A stretch of DNA of 64,000 nucleotides from Candidatus Tityobacter terrigena (GTDB taxonomy: Bacteria > Vulcanimicrobiota > Vulcanimicrobiia > Vulcanimicrobiales > Vulcanimicrobiaceae): assembly GCA_003156715.1 (NCBI GenBank), contig PMHO01000018.1, positions 1-64,000 on the forward strand. The letters run 5' to 3'. Positions 8,858 through 17,768 of this stretch are shown here, in pieces. The stretch's first letter is position 1. Each line of letters opens with the position of its first letter. The notes beneath the pieces are model-generated. The model was given only the letters and a program-made list of their open reading frames with translations. It was not told where the DNA came from and did not search any database. A program made the position numbers and the translations under genes.

Positions 8858-9450
8858 TCCTGTTCCCCAAGCATCTGGACAAACGACTTGCCGTACGGGT
8901 AAAACAGATCCTTACACCCTTCTTCCCACGCCGCCTTCAGGTCAGGCGTGGTGATGTCCCAATCCGGCCGGCATTTCTTCGTCACGACGCGCAGATCTTG
9001 GCGAAGATCTTCCATCGTCGGCCGGCCGAAAAACCAGTAGCCATTGTAGATCTTGTATACAACTAGCCCAGGCTCGAGAACGATCACGTGCGGGATCATC
9101 GGATTGTGTAAAGCATCAGTGTATTCTGCGATATCAAGGTCCTTTTGGACGCTGCGCCCCGCGTCCGAGAGAAAAGGCCAATGGGCGCCGACGCCTGTGC
9201 GATACTCGCTCGTTTCGGTAATATTGTCGGTGCTAATTGTAACTAGGCGACAATACCCAACTTCAAGCTCGCGATGAAGGGCGACTAGCAGTTCAGACTG
9301 CCTTCGGTCCTTAGGACAATAGCCGCCCCGGCTGAGCACGAGAACCAGCGGGTGCGGCCCTTGCAATTCGGAAAGCTTCCGCCGTACGGCGGTGTGGTCC
9401 GAAAGCTCGTAGTCGGGAAAACACGCCCCAGGGATGATGTCCGATCTCAT
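8854..9450 (-). CDS. Peroxiredoxin-like (AhpC/TSA, redoxin fold) protein
   Basis: A 198-residue thioredoxin-fold protein. PGACFPDYELSDH at the start, LVLVLSRGGYCPKDRRQ near residues 36-52 with a Cys at the peroxidatic position, and WPFLSDAGRSVQKDLDIAEY mid-protein match the redoxin family. The typical PxxxTxxC is changed to GGYCPKDR, a variant found in the peroxiredoxin-like AhpC/TSA subgroup, so peroxidase activity is likely but not certain. Other Cys residues near the C-terminus could act as resolving residues. Start ATG at 9450. It is convergent with the epoxide hydrolase gene (4-base overlap). Confidence 0.8.
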   Translation of the reverse strand: MRSDIIPGACFPDYELSDHTAVRRKLSELQGPHPLVLVLSRGGYCPKDRRQSELLVALHRELEVGYCRLVTISTDNITETSEYRTGVGAHWPFLSDAGRSVQKDLDIAEYTDALHNPMIPHVIVLEPGLVVYKIYNGYWFFGRPTMEDLRQDLRVVTKKCRPDWDITTPDLKAAWEEGCKDLFYPYGKSFVQMLGEQD

Positions 9451-9593
9451 ATTTAGCTAATGACTCCCGATGGTTGTGCGATCTTCCCGGGAATCTAACG
9501 GGTCAAGCCAAACGGGCCAAGTGAGAAGGACCACCCCTCTGCGACCCGCGCGCGCACAGCAGAGTTGTTATTTCTCACTCCTTATGGTTCGCG

Positions 9594-10431
9594 TTGCTCT
9601 GGTACCGTGTGGTGGCGGACATGGTGCAGGGATCGATTGGATCGGCGATCATAGGGGTTTTTATTCTCGGCGCGTCACTCGGCGCTGCCGTTAGGCTCCT
9701 TATGAGACCGCGGGGGAGCGATCCGACGGTGGTTGGTGCGTTAGTGTTAGTCGCTGAAAATGATGTACTGGGTGACGCGCCGTTGTATACATATGCCGGC
9801 AATATCAGGAGCGGCAAGGCGGTCCTCGGCGTCAGCCTAACTGGTGGGGCGCAAGCAGTAAGAGTGAGGATATTGTTCTCACATGCGCGGGAAAACGCCA
9901 GCTTATCGACGTCCGCGAAGGCCTCCATTGTGGCGCCTGCTCGTTTCATCGGGGTCGACACGGCGCGATACAGTTTTCATCAGTCGCATCAGCGAGAGAT
10001 CGTTGCAGTCGACGTCGCAATCGCCGCCGGCGCTAGGGTAAGCGTCTCATGCGATGTGCCGAAGCCACCGGATTTGGAAACGTGCACGAGTTGCCGCATG
10101 GCATTCGCGCCACCGCTGAGCCGCGACATTCTTGCGCTCGCTTCACGCGGCGGTTTCAACCCGATCATGCCGGTGATGGCGAATATTCAACGCGTTCCAC
10201 AGTCGACGGGCTTCTCAACGACCGGGGGGAGGCGAGTTCACGATCACGTGCTCGGCTCGATCACTGAAGCATCGTATCTTGACGCGAACGACCCGATACT
10301 CCGCGCATTCTGGGCCGATGAGCCTAAGCGAAGCTGGCAAAGCTTCTGGCTATTTTTCCTAGCCGCCATATCCCGCTCTCGGTGTGGCCATGCTCTTCGA
10401 AGCGCTGCGCCCGTTTATCGACGGCCTCTAA
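9594..10431 (+). pseudogene. Unknown two-TM protein with an apparent frameshift
   Basis: The main frame (TTG 9594, or GTG 9609, or ATG 9621) encodes an N-terminal membrane segment (IGSAIIGVFILGASLGAAV), a beta-rich middle of about 190 residues, and the start of a second membrane segment (FWLFFLAAI). It then becomes Arg-rich and runs into the next gene. Skipping one C in the CCC at 10372-10374 restores a hydrophobic helix (ALGVAMLFEALRPF) ending at TAA 10429-10431. This is either a real one-base insertion or a sequencing error. Function unknown; the protein would be anchored at both ends with a soluble middle domain. It lies just upstream of the regulator at 10508. Confidence 0.6.
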
Positions 10432-10472
10432 GCGGCGACGGGTTCCGATGGCGTCTCTGGCCGCTCGCCCGC

Positions 10473-10501
10473 TTACGTCGGCAAGCTCGGCGTGGTATGC
10501 T
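10473..10501 (+). promoter_or_regulatory. Candidate promoter for the second leaderless regulator
   Basis: TTACGT (10473-10478) and TATGCT (10496-10501) are spaced 17 bases apart, and the ATG of the regulator begins at 10508, 6 bases after the -10 box. No Shine-Dalgarno is visible. The layout mirrors that at 4952-4986. Confidence 0.45.
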
Positions 10502-10507
10502 TTGGGC

Positions 10508-12985
10508 ATGGGCCCTGCCTCAGCGACGGCCTTTGGTGTGCTGTTAAAGCGTCATCGCCTTGCGTCAGGCCTGTCGCAGGAGTGTCTTGCGGAACGAGCC
10601 CGGATGAGTACGTCGGCAATTGGCGCGCTCGAACGCGGTTCTCGACGCGCGCCGTATCGCGACACGGTCGCGCTTCTGGCTACCGCCTTAGGACTTGCCG
10701 CCCACGAGCATGCAGAGCTCGAAGCCGTCGCCAGCCAGGCTCGCGGGCGTCAGCCGCGGATAGACGCCGAACCGCAGACTAGGCATAATCTGCCCATTCG
10801 GCTGACCTCATTTCTCGGGCGCGATGCTGAGATCGCGGAGATCGAAGCCCTCCTAAGAACGTGTCGGCTTGTCACGATCACCGGCTCCGGCGGCGTCGGC
10901 AAGACGCGTACCGCCACCGAGGTTGCGAAACGCCTTCTCGGCGAGCAGCAAGAAGAGGCATGGTTTATCGATCTCTCGACCATCGACGACGGGGCATTGG
11001 TGGCCGGCACGATCGCCGCCGTCTTGGACGTCGCGCTGGCGCCCGATGCCGATTCGAGCCGTTCCATCGCGGCCAAGCTCAAGGCAAGAAAGCTTTTGTT
11101 GATCCTTGACAACTGTGAGCACGTGATCGATGAGGCAGCAGTTGTGGTTGCCGCGATCCTCCGCACGTGTCCCGGAATAACGATCCTGGCCACGAGTCGC
11201 GAGCGTTTTGCCATCGAGGGCGAGCGGGCATATCGTCTCCCGTCACTCTTGGTGCCCACCAGGAATCCGGCGACGACCGCCGAGGCCTGCTCGTATGCAT
11301 CGTTCCAACTTTTCCTGGAACGAGCGACCGCATTTGAACCGACTCTCACTTTCGACGCAGAACGGCTTAGAACGAGCGCCGAGGTCTGTCGCCGGCTTGA
11401 GGGCATCCCACTGGCGCTCGAGCTAGCCGCGAGCCGTTTGTCGACTCTTGGTTTAGCCGGTTTGAACAAAGGCCTGAGAGAGCACTTCGTATTGACGAAC
11501 ATCGCGCGCGACGTGCCGCAGCGACAGCGAACAATGCTCGCCACGATTGCCTGGAGTCATGATTTATTGAGCGAACGAGAGCGCGTGCTCTTGCGGCGTT
11601 TATCGATTTTCCGCGGCGGCATTACCCTCGAGGCGGCCGAAGCGGTCTGCGCCGACGCGCAGCTGCCAGCAAGAAGTATTCCGGACGTGATGTCGCTATT
11701 GGTCGATAAATCGCTGCTTTCCATACGAATTAGCGAAGAGCATGGTCGATATTACATGCTCGAATCGGTTCGGGCATTTGCGTTGACCAAATTGAGCGAG
11801 GCTAGCGAAACCGAGCCGATCGCACGAGCGAATCTCTGTTGGCTTGCTACCATCGCAGATCGCGGTCACGACCTATACTCGAATATGTCTTCAGATCGTT
11901 GGCATGGCGAGTTCGGGGCGGAGCTCGACAATATACGCTCAGCGCTCGATTGGGCAGTCAACCATGGCACAGACGATGATGCATTGCTTGGCGCTCGTAT
12001 CGTAGGCGGCCTGCGCGGACTCTGGACCGCGACGGATCGGCACGGCGAATGTCACCGTTGGACGGCAGAATTCATAGATCGAGTTGACGAGTCGCGCTAT
12101 CCCGTCATCGCATCGCGTTTGCTGACTGCTCACATTCAAGTGAGCCGCGGTGCAGCGGTATTCGATGCAGCCGAACGAGCGGTTCCGGTCTTCGAGGGCG
12201 TCGGTGATGCGCTCTCGCTGATCTCGCTGCACGCGCACGTTGCTTGGTTTTACAGTCGGGCATCGAGATTCGCAGAGGCAGAACAATCGGTCGAGCGAGC
12301 ATTTGCGCTCGCCGACACCGAAGGGATTCAACGTTCGCGACGTTACGTCGACCTGTTGGAGATACGCGCCGCAGTTCGCGCTCGCGCTCGCAGGACGGAC
12401 GAAGCCCGAAAAGATCTGAGCGATGCAGCGCAGCTCAGGAGCGTGGTCGGCGGAGGGGATGCTAGGAATCTGAATTTGTCGTGGAGCGCGTACATCGAAT
12501 TCGTCGATGGCAATGTCGAGCGGTCTGCCGAGCTTTACGAGGCATGCGTGAATCACTACCGGATGCATTCGGGCAACCCAGCGGTGATTTTGCACCAGCT
12601 TGCCGGCGTGCGCCTCGCACTCGGTGACCTTGATCGAGCCGAATCGGCGGTACGCGAAGCGCTCGAGCTGGCGGGTTTTGAATCGCATATCGTCTGGGCC
12701 GCGATTTGGCACTTGGCAGCGGTTGCGGCACTTCGCGGCCACCCCGGCCCCGCCGGCCGACTATTCGGCTTTGCGTTGGCTACGAGCGACCTATCGAAGC
12801 CGTTGGAAGACCCTATCGAAAGGTCGAGCTACGACATCCTGATGGCGTCGCTACACGAGCAGCTTCCCGCTGCAGCTATCGCCGCACTCCAGGCAGATGG
12901 GGCCCAGCTCGACCTGGATGGGGCCCTCGAAGAGGCGTTCAAACTGTGCGCCAATCTGTGTAGACCGTCCGTGGAGCAACGTTAG
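10508..12985 (+). CDS. XRE-HTH / NB-ARC ATPase / TPR transcriptional regulator (paralogue)
   Basis: An 825-residue paralogue of the regulator at 4986. The HTH region differs at only about 8 of 54 positions. Walker A GSGGVGKT is again at residues 126-133, and LLLILDNCEH, the TSRE sensor and GIPLALELAA follow in the same order. The C-terminal half is TPR-like repeats and is more diverged, which suggests a shared DNA-binding mode but different ligands. ATG 10508 is supported by gap-free alignment with the other copy; upstream in-frame sequence is Arg/Ser-rich and unlikely to be translated. It is followed after 56 bases by a small HTH gene on the same strand. Confidence 0.85.
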   Translation: MGPASATAFGVLLKRHRLASGLSQECLAERARMSTSAIGALERGSRRAPYRDTVALLATALGLAAHEHAELEAVASQARGRQPRIDAEPQTRHNLPIRLTSFLGRDAEIAEIEALLRTCRLVTITGSGGVGKTRTATEVAKRLLGEQQEEAWFIDLSTIDDGALVAGTIAAVLDVALAPDADSSRSIAAKLKARKLLLILDNCEHVIDEAAVVVAAILRTCPGITILATSRERFAIEGERAYRLPSLLVPTRNPATTAEACSYASFQLFLERATAFEPTLTFDAERLRTSAEVCRRLEGIPLALELAASRLSTLGLAGLNKGLREHFVLTNIARDVPQRQRTMLATIAWSHDLLSERERVLLRRLSIFRGGITLEAAEAVCADAQLPARSIPDVMSLLVDKSLLSIRISEEHGRYYMLESVRAFALTKLSEASETEPIARANLCWLATIADRGHDLYSNMSSDRWHGEFGAELDNIRSALDWAVNHGTDDDALLGARIVGGLRGLWTATDRHGECHRWTAEFIDRVDESRYPVIASRLLTAHIQVSRGAAVFDAAERAVPVFEGVGDALSLISLHAHVAWFYSRASRFAEAEQSVERAFALADTEGIQRSRRYVDLLEIRAAVRARARRTDEARKDLSDAAQLRSVVGGGDARNLNLSWSAYIEFVDGNVERSAELYEACVNHYRMHSGNPAVILHQLAGVRLALGDLDRAESAVREALELAGFESHIVWAAIWHLAAVAALRGHPGPAGRLFGFALATSDLSKPLEDPIERSSYDILMASLHEQLPAAAIAALQADGAQLDLDGALEEAFKLCANLCRPSVEQR

Positions 12986-13041
12986 CGCCCAGAATACGAT
13001 GTGGCAGACCCACCTGCTACCGCATAAGGAAGCACTTCATC

Positions 13042-13374
13042 ATGCTCGATTATGAAGCCGAACATCTGGACTGCGAACAAGATTCCGAGCGCCGCCGCCA
13101 GCTCCGGTCCTTCCTCATCCATTGCCGTTCTCGACTTGCCCCGACGGAACTCGGCTTGCCGCTGACGCCTCGCCGCCGAGTTCGGGGTTTGCGTCGCGGC
13201 GAGGTCGCGGAGCTCATCGGAGTTACCGTCGACTGGTACCGCCACTTTGAGAGCGGCCGGCAAGTAAGAGTATCGCCGCGGCTTGTGTCGCGCTTAGCCA
13301 AGGCCCTGCGCCTCGACCCTACCCAAGAGAGGGCACTCTTTCGTCTATCGTTCCTCGAGATGTATCACTTATAG
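13042..13374 (+). CDS. Short XRE/MmyB-type helix-turn-helix protein
   Basis: A 110-residue protein. Residues about 40-105 match the N-terminal HTH of MmyB-like regulators: RRRVRGLRRGEVAELIGVTVDWYRHFESGR, then SPRLVSRLAKALRLDPTQERALF. Those regulators normally carry a PAS-like ligand domain of about 150 residues after the HTH. Here the protein stops, so it is a truncated or minimal version. The stop lies inside a perfect inverted repeat (13370-13395). It is probably co-transcribed with the large regulator upstream. Confidence 0.75.
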   Translation: MLDYEAEHLDCEQDSERRRQLRSFLIHCRSRLAPTELGLPLTPRRRVRGLRRGEVAELIGVTVDWYRHFESGRQVRVSPRLVSRLAKALRLDPTQERALFRLSFLEMYHL

Positions 13375-13395
13375 AGCGCCATAGCGCGCTCTATA
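13370..13395. repeat. Perfect 10-base inverted repeat over a stop codon
   Basis: TATAGAGCGC (13370-13379) and GCGCTCTATA (13386-13395) flank a 6-base spacer, and the TAG stop of the HTH gene lies inside the left arm. No T-run follows, so it is not a canonical terminator. The right arm shares CGCTCTATA with the operator-like array at 21687-21695, which suggests a protein-binding site. Confidence 0.6.
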
Positions 13396-13581
13396 GCGCT
13401 AGCGTTCTCTGTCATCAAATCGAGTGAGGAACTCCAATGAGCGCAACAAGGGTCGTCGGGTCGAAACCGGGCACGCCCTGTAAGGATGACATTAGCGAAC
13501 ACGGGTATGCCCGACGACGCGATCGGCCGGGTGCCCGCCTCAAGTCACCTTTGATCTTGTTTGCAGATCAAAGGCGGCGCG
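13396..13581. other. Short gap before the relaxase gene
   Basis: About 190 bases between the HTH gene and the 3' end of the relaxase gene. It contains a second small repeat (AGCGCTAGCG) next to the inverted repeat and otherwise no gene-like frame. A stretch near 13452 loosely resembles a tRNA T-arm but does not fold as one. I could not place a left attachment site here. Confidence 0.4.
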
Positions 13582-16500
13582 TTAGCGCTCGATCCGCCGT
13601 CCGAGGTCTTGCGACGTTCGCTCCGCACTGGTAAATGGCTGATCCCTGCGTTCATGTCGCGGTTCTTGAGCGTGCTCTCGATACTGTGCCCGTTCCTGAG
13701 ATCGCTCGCTTGACCCGCGTGCACGATCTCGTGAGTCTTCACGCTCTTGAAGCCACTCCCCAAATGCTTGCGGCCTCAGCTCACGATAGATTGCCGCGAC
13801 GTTCTTCCTCATTGAACGCAAGGCTTCACGCCTCGCGTCGAGCTTCGCTTCGATTGAGGGCGAGCTAGCAATCTCGCGTTCGCGCTCCCGGTACGCGTCG
13901 CGGGCAAGATCAATTCGTTCTCTTTGAAGCGCCCGGAGCGGTTCCGCTATCTCGTATTCGTAAACGCGCCGAAGTGGAGCTGCCTCGCGCTGCGCTTCGA
14001 TGTTGTGGACGCGGAGCGTCTCACGGCCACCAGTACGTTCGAGAAGCTCGCCATGCGTCAGCGTTGTGGTTTTGAGCGAGATGCTGGCGGCAATATGGCT
14101 GGCCAAGTCGTCAAGATCCCGAAAGGCCGTGCGTGGTATGACTAGGTCAAGTTTCTTCTTCGATCTGCTGGCGGCTACGAAGACGAGTTCGGCGGATGCG
14201 CTTCGGTCAATCACGGACACAGCAGCGTCGACGCTCGCGCCCTGCGCCTTATGAACCGTGGAGGCATTCGCATAATCGAACGATCTGTACGTCCTCGGCG
14301 AAAAGGACACGACCCTCTCGCTGCGCCCGTCAAGCTGAACACTGATGCGGTCCTGCTTCGCATAGACGACGACGCCGCGATCCCCGTTGCGCACACCCAA
14401 ACCGCGTTTTCCAAGGCTATTCTCGAGAAACATCAGACGATCGCCGGCGGCGAACTCCCTTGCACCGCCGTCAGTAACGTAGCGCTTCCCTTGGCCACTC
14501 AGACCCGCGCGTCGCCGATCTTCTTCTGCGAGGTGGCGGACGCTGTCTCGATCGGACGCGAGGGTTAGCGTGTCGAGGCCTCGAGCTTTGTGTTCCTGCG
14601 ATCTCGAGATGGCTGCATCGATCGCCTCGTCGCGATTGTCGGTCCACGCGAGCGCACCGTGGTCGGTCAAGGCTCCGAGAGCATGTCGGACCATCTCGAG
14701 TCGTTTGCAGTCGTCGCGCTCGACGATCGCATCGGCAAGCATCGCGACGGCCTCCCTATGCCAAATGCGTTCCTGCCGCTGGATCTCGCGGAGCTCGCTA
14801 TGTGTGCCTGCGGCACGGGTGACATCCTCAACGATCCGAAAGGACGCGCCAAAATCGATGGGCTGGAGCTGCCGCCGATCTCCGATCTGCAGAACCACGC
14901 TCCCGCGCTCCCGGGCAAGCTGCAATATTCGGCCATTGGCCCTGGAATCGACCATCGCGGCCTCGTCCACGACGACGATTCCGCCGTGCGGTATCACCGG
15001 TATCCGGCCTTCCTCGAGGATGCGTGCCCTGGCGGTGTTCACGCATCGGAAGCCGGCCTCCGACTCGAGCCGCTCAGCGGCAGCCTGCGACAGCGTGAGG
15101 CCCACGACTTCTCGCCCCGAGAGTTCACCCAGGACGCGAACAGCGCCCTGAATCGTGGTCTTACCGACGCCGGGCAAGCCATCGATCGCGACCAGTGAAC
15201 CGCGCGCGACTTGGCGTAAGGCCTCGCGTTGCTCGGAGGAGAGCGTGAAGGCCGTACCCCGCTTTGCCGCTTCCTGCGCTTCGTATAGGGCGGCGGCGTT
15301 GTCCACGTCTCCGGGATTCAATCCTGAGGCCGTCGTCGCCAAAGCCCGGGCGTCGGCCGCAAGCCGATCCTCGATGTCTAGGACCTCGGTTGTGGTCATT
15401 AGCGGCTGCATCGTGTCGGCGGAGAGCACTCGAACCGTTGCGCTTCCAACGACGAGATCGCCAAGGCGCTCGATCTCCGCTGGATCCGAGATTCTGGACG
15501 CGAGCCATAGATCCACGTCCTCCCGCGTGAATGTGCTGCTCTGTGCCGTGACGTCAGCTAGGACCGCCGTCGGCCTCGCCTCGACGCTCCGTATGATCTC
15601 GCACTCCGATTCGTCGAGCCCTTGAAATGCCGGGAGGTCGTCGAGTTTGTCCCGTAAGGCCGCGGCCAGCGGCACGATCTCGCCGGTTTGGCGTTTTCGC
15701 TCCCTCTCCGCAGCCTCAAACTTATCGTGTTCCGCCCGCAGTTCGGCAAGCCGCTCATCGCTCTCGTTGCCGTCGAGACCCTCTTCCCGGTGCGCCGTAC
15801 GCAGGTCGCGCCGCTGTTGCTCGTGCGCCACCCGCAACTCGCCGAGGCCCACGTCCCTCACGAAAACCTGTCCTTGGTCATCGCCCCCGAGTTCGCACCC
15901 GAAGCGGGCTGCCACGGCATGCAACGTGGCCCAATCCGGACGACGGCCGCGCTGCCGCGCGATGTCGAGCGCAACTTGCAAGCGCGGGCCGACGCTCGCG
16001 TCGACATACCGACCGAAGGTGCCGTCCCGCTGACGGTAGCCTTCGAACGACCGCCGTTCTTGGCGAACCAGGCGCTCTTCTCGCCGTTGCGCCCGCCAGG
16101 CCGCCAGCTCGTGCACATCAGCCCACCGCACATGGGCGGTTGAGCAGCCGGCGTCCTGAACGACCGCGAGCCCGCGATCGTGCTCAAGACCGTGCTTCAG
16201 CTCGACCTCTCGTTCGGCCCAGGCCATGCGGCGATGCAAGCCCGTACGGTCGTACGCCATGCCCACGCGCGGATCGACCGCGCCAACGGCACAATGGACA
16301 TGCAGGTTTCCCTCACGTACGAGCGCTGCGCCTCCGTCATCGCGGAGAATTGAGCCGTCGAGTCCGCGTTCGTACACGATTGTGTCGCGGTGAATGACCG
16401 CGACCGACCGGTGGTGGCCGAGATTGAGTTTCCCGAGCACGTCGCCAACGTGAGTATGGATCTGCTCGTCGGTAAGGGATCCGCTCTCGCGCGTGTTCCA

Positions 16501-16824
16501 CGACCATACGAAATGCATGGCTGCGCTCCGTACGCCTGGATTGCGCGTCGCGTCGGCGTCAATCTGAAGGCTGGCGGTCGAAAACGAAGCGCAGTTTCGA
16601 ACGAGAACGGACGATGGCCGCGTACCGTGTCCCGCCGCTGGACTCCAAATCACCCCGATACCAAGATCGGGTCGCTCCTCTGCTTCCGCGTAGACAGCCT
16701 CGAGCGCATCCGCGATTTCTTCCCGGGTGGCGCCCTTCTCAGTGATCGCGTATCCCACGAGATACTCGATGAGCCCGGCTGCAGCTCCGCCGGCACGAGG
16801 CGCAGCGCATAGCTTCCCGATCAC
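13582..16824 (-). CDS. Relaxase-helicase fusion (TraA-like conjugative relaxase)
   Basis: A 1080-residue protein. The N-terminal domain resembles MobP/MobQ relaxases: a candidate nicking Tyr in LIEYLVGYA (residue 21 or 25), VIHRDT at 144-149 and NLHVHCAV at 173-180 with His175 and His177 as metal ligands. Residues about 525-960 form a superfamily 1 RecD/TraA helicase: Walker A GLPGVGKT at 549-556, VVVDEAAM from 617, QIGDRRQLQPID, and motifs TVHKAQG and VAASRSKKKLD. The C-terminus is a charged coiled coil. It would nick oriT and unwind the transferred strand. GTG 16824 directly follows the TAA of the upstream ribbon-helix-helix gene, so translation is probably coupled. Confidence 0.88.
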   Translation of the reverse strand: MIGKLCAAPRAGGAAAGLIEYLVGYAITEKGATREEIADALEAVYAEAEERPDLGIGVIWSPAAGHGTRPSSVLVRNCASFSTASLQIDADATRNPGVRSAAMHFVWSWNTRESGSLTDEQIHTHVGDVLGKLNLGHHRSVAVIHRDTIVYERGLDGSILRDDGGAALVREGNLHVHCAVGAVDPRVGMAYDRTGLHRRMAWAEREVELKHGLEHDRGLAVVQDAGCSTAHVRWADVHELAAWRAQRREERLVRQERRSFEGYRQRDGTFGRYVDASVGPRLQVALDIARQRGRRPDWATLHAVAARFGCELGGDDQGQVFVRDVGLGELRVAHEQQRRDLRTAHREEGLDGNESDERLAELRAEHDKFEAAERERKRQTGEIVPLAAALRDKLDDLPAFQGLDESECEIIRSVEARPTAVLADVTAQSSTFTREDVDLWLASRISDPAEIERLGDLVVGSATVRVLSADTMQPLMTTTEVLDIEDRLAADARALATTASGLNPGDVDNAAALYEAQEAAKRGTAFTLSSEQREALRQVARGSLVAIDGLPGVGKTTIQGAVRVLGELSGREVVGLTLSQAAAERLESEAGFRCVNTARARILEEGRIPVIPHGGIVVVDEAAMVDSRANGRILQLARERGSVVLQIGDRRQLQPIDFGASFRIVEDVTRAAGTHSELREIQRQERIWHREAVAMLADAIVERDDCKRLEMVRHALGALTDHGALAWTDNRDEAIDAAISRSQEHKARGLDTLTLASDRDSVRHLAEEDRRRAGLSGQGKRYVTDGGAREFAAGDRLMFLENSLGKRGLGVRNGDRGVVVYAKQDRISVQLDGRSERVVSFSPRTYRSFDYANASTVHKAQGASVDAAVSVIDRSASAELVFVAASRSKKKLDLVIPRTAFRDLDDLASHIAASISLKTTTLTHGELLERTGGRETLRVHNIEAQREAAPLRRVYEYEIAEPLRALQRERIDLARDAYREREREIASSPSIEAKLDARREALRSMRKNVAAIYRELRPQAFGEWLQEREDSRDRARGSSERSQERAQYREHAQEPRHERRDQPFTSAERTSQDLGRRIER

Positions 16825-17229
16825 TTAGCCAGCCCAGCCTCCCCCGCGCCGAGGCTCGTTAGCTCGAACTTCTTCTGCGTGCTTTCGCCGCAGCGGGATC
16901 ATCGCTTCGGCAACGATCCGCTTCGCCGTTTCAATATCGTCCTTTGCCGCGGATATGTTGCCACTTTCCAAGGCTTCGATGGCCTGTGCGAGGCGGTACG
17001 AGACCTGTGCCAACGGTTGTACGATTTCAACCGCGGTCGTCGCGTACGAGCGTTCGGGTTCTGCCAGAGCGTTGCTGAGATACTCCGCCATCGAAACGCC
17101 GGCCGAAGCCGCGCGATCGCGTAGCGCGTCACGAACTCGCGAGTCGACGTCGAGTGAGAGTACGACGCGGCCACCGTACCGCGATGACATTTTGTCCGAA
17201 TCTTTATCGGGTCTGCCCTTGGGCACCAT
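16825..17229 (-). CDS. Ribbon-helix-helix relaxosome accessory protein
   Basis: A 134-residue protein with a ribbon-helix-helix core at about residues 20-52: RVVLSLDVDSRVRDALRDRA, then GVSMAEYLSNAL. A helical region and a basic C-terminus follow. Small proteins of this type next to relaxases (MobC/TraY-like) bind oriT and often repress their own promoter. It starts with ATG 17229 behind GAGGA, and its stop abuts the relaxase start. The repeat-rich gap just upstream (17230-17417) is the natural binding target. Confidence 0.75.
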   Translation of the reverse strand: MVPKGRPDKDSDKMSSRYGGRVVLSLDVDSRVRDALRDRAASAGVSMAEYLSNALAEPERSYATTAVEIVQPLAQVSYRLAQAIEALESGNISAAKDDIETAKRIVAEAMIPLRRKHAEEVRANEPRRGGGWAG

Positions 17230-17291
17230 CCTGCATCCTCATTTAGCGGTTCTAGTGCGGCTCCACCAACTCTACTATGCGCGGTCATCGT

Positions 17292-17362
17292 CGTGCGTCT
17301 CACTTTGTGCGCACAGTCTGAGACGTTTTGTCTCACTTAGCGTGCACGAAGTGGGACACACG
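17292..17362. other. Repeat-rich divergent gap, candidate oriT or operator
   Basis: Between the divergent relaxase and ParA operons, a roughly 23-base segment (17292-17314) is repeated in imperfect inverted form at 17342-17362. Inside it lies a perfect 6-base inverted repeat with a 5-base loop (TGAGAC at 17319-17324, GTCTCA at 17330-17335). GTCTCACTT occurs twice as a direct repeat. Nested inverted repeats beside a relaxase and a ribbon-helix-helix gene are the usual look of an origin of transfer. No nick site can be named from sequence. Confidence 0.5.
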
Positions 17363-17417
17363 ACTTTTTTAGAGGCGCTACACTGTCGGTACGACTCACA
17401 GACCATCGAGGTAACAA

Positions 17418-17768
17418 GTGACATCATCGGAATTGGAAACGATCCTAGAGCGCCTTGAAACAGTTGCGCCAAGGTCGCGCCTGAGCGAGAAACGCCAGCT
17501 CCTTAGCGGTGCTCGCGAGCGCATCCTTGAGCTCCGACGCCGCGGACACTCCTGGCGCTCAATGGCCCGAGAACTCTCGGCAGCAATCGGCGAGACGGTC
17601 AGTGCTGACTTACTCCGTGCGGCTTGCATCAAACGCGTCGCACGGCGTCGTTCATCGCGCGCAGCGGCCGCGGGCCCTATTGCCAAAATGGCGGAAAACA
17701 CGCCGACGCCAAGACTCGTCATGACGCCTAACGACGGTCGCTTCGGCGCAAAGGGTCTGAAGCTATGA
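17418..17768 (+). CDS. Small basic protein, first gene of the transfer operon
   Basis: A 116-residue protein that starts at GTG 17418 behind GAGGT (17408-17412). Residues about 25-70 (RERILELRRRGHSWRSMAREL, then ADLLRAACIKR) look like a compact helical DNA-binding motif, followed by a basic, Ala-rich tail. I cannot assign it to a named family. Its end overlaps the ParA-like gene by 4 bases (ATGA at 17765-17768), so it belongs to that operon and may be a DNA-binding partner for the ATPase. Confidence 0.6.
   Translation: MTSSELETILERLETVAPRSRLSEKRQLLSGARERILELRRRGHSWRSMARELSAAIGETVSADLLRAACIKRVARRRSSRAAAAGPIAKMAENTPTPRLVMTPNDGRFGAKGLKL

Noticed and set aside
13445-13480. T-arm-like sequence resembling part of the tRNA-Asn attachment site
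   Set aside because: Only about 15 of 22 positions agree, the T-loop lacks one T and no stems form around it; not accepted as the left end of the element.
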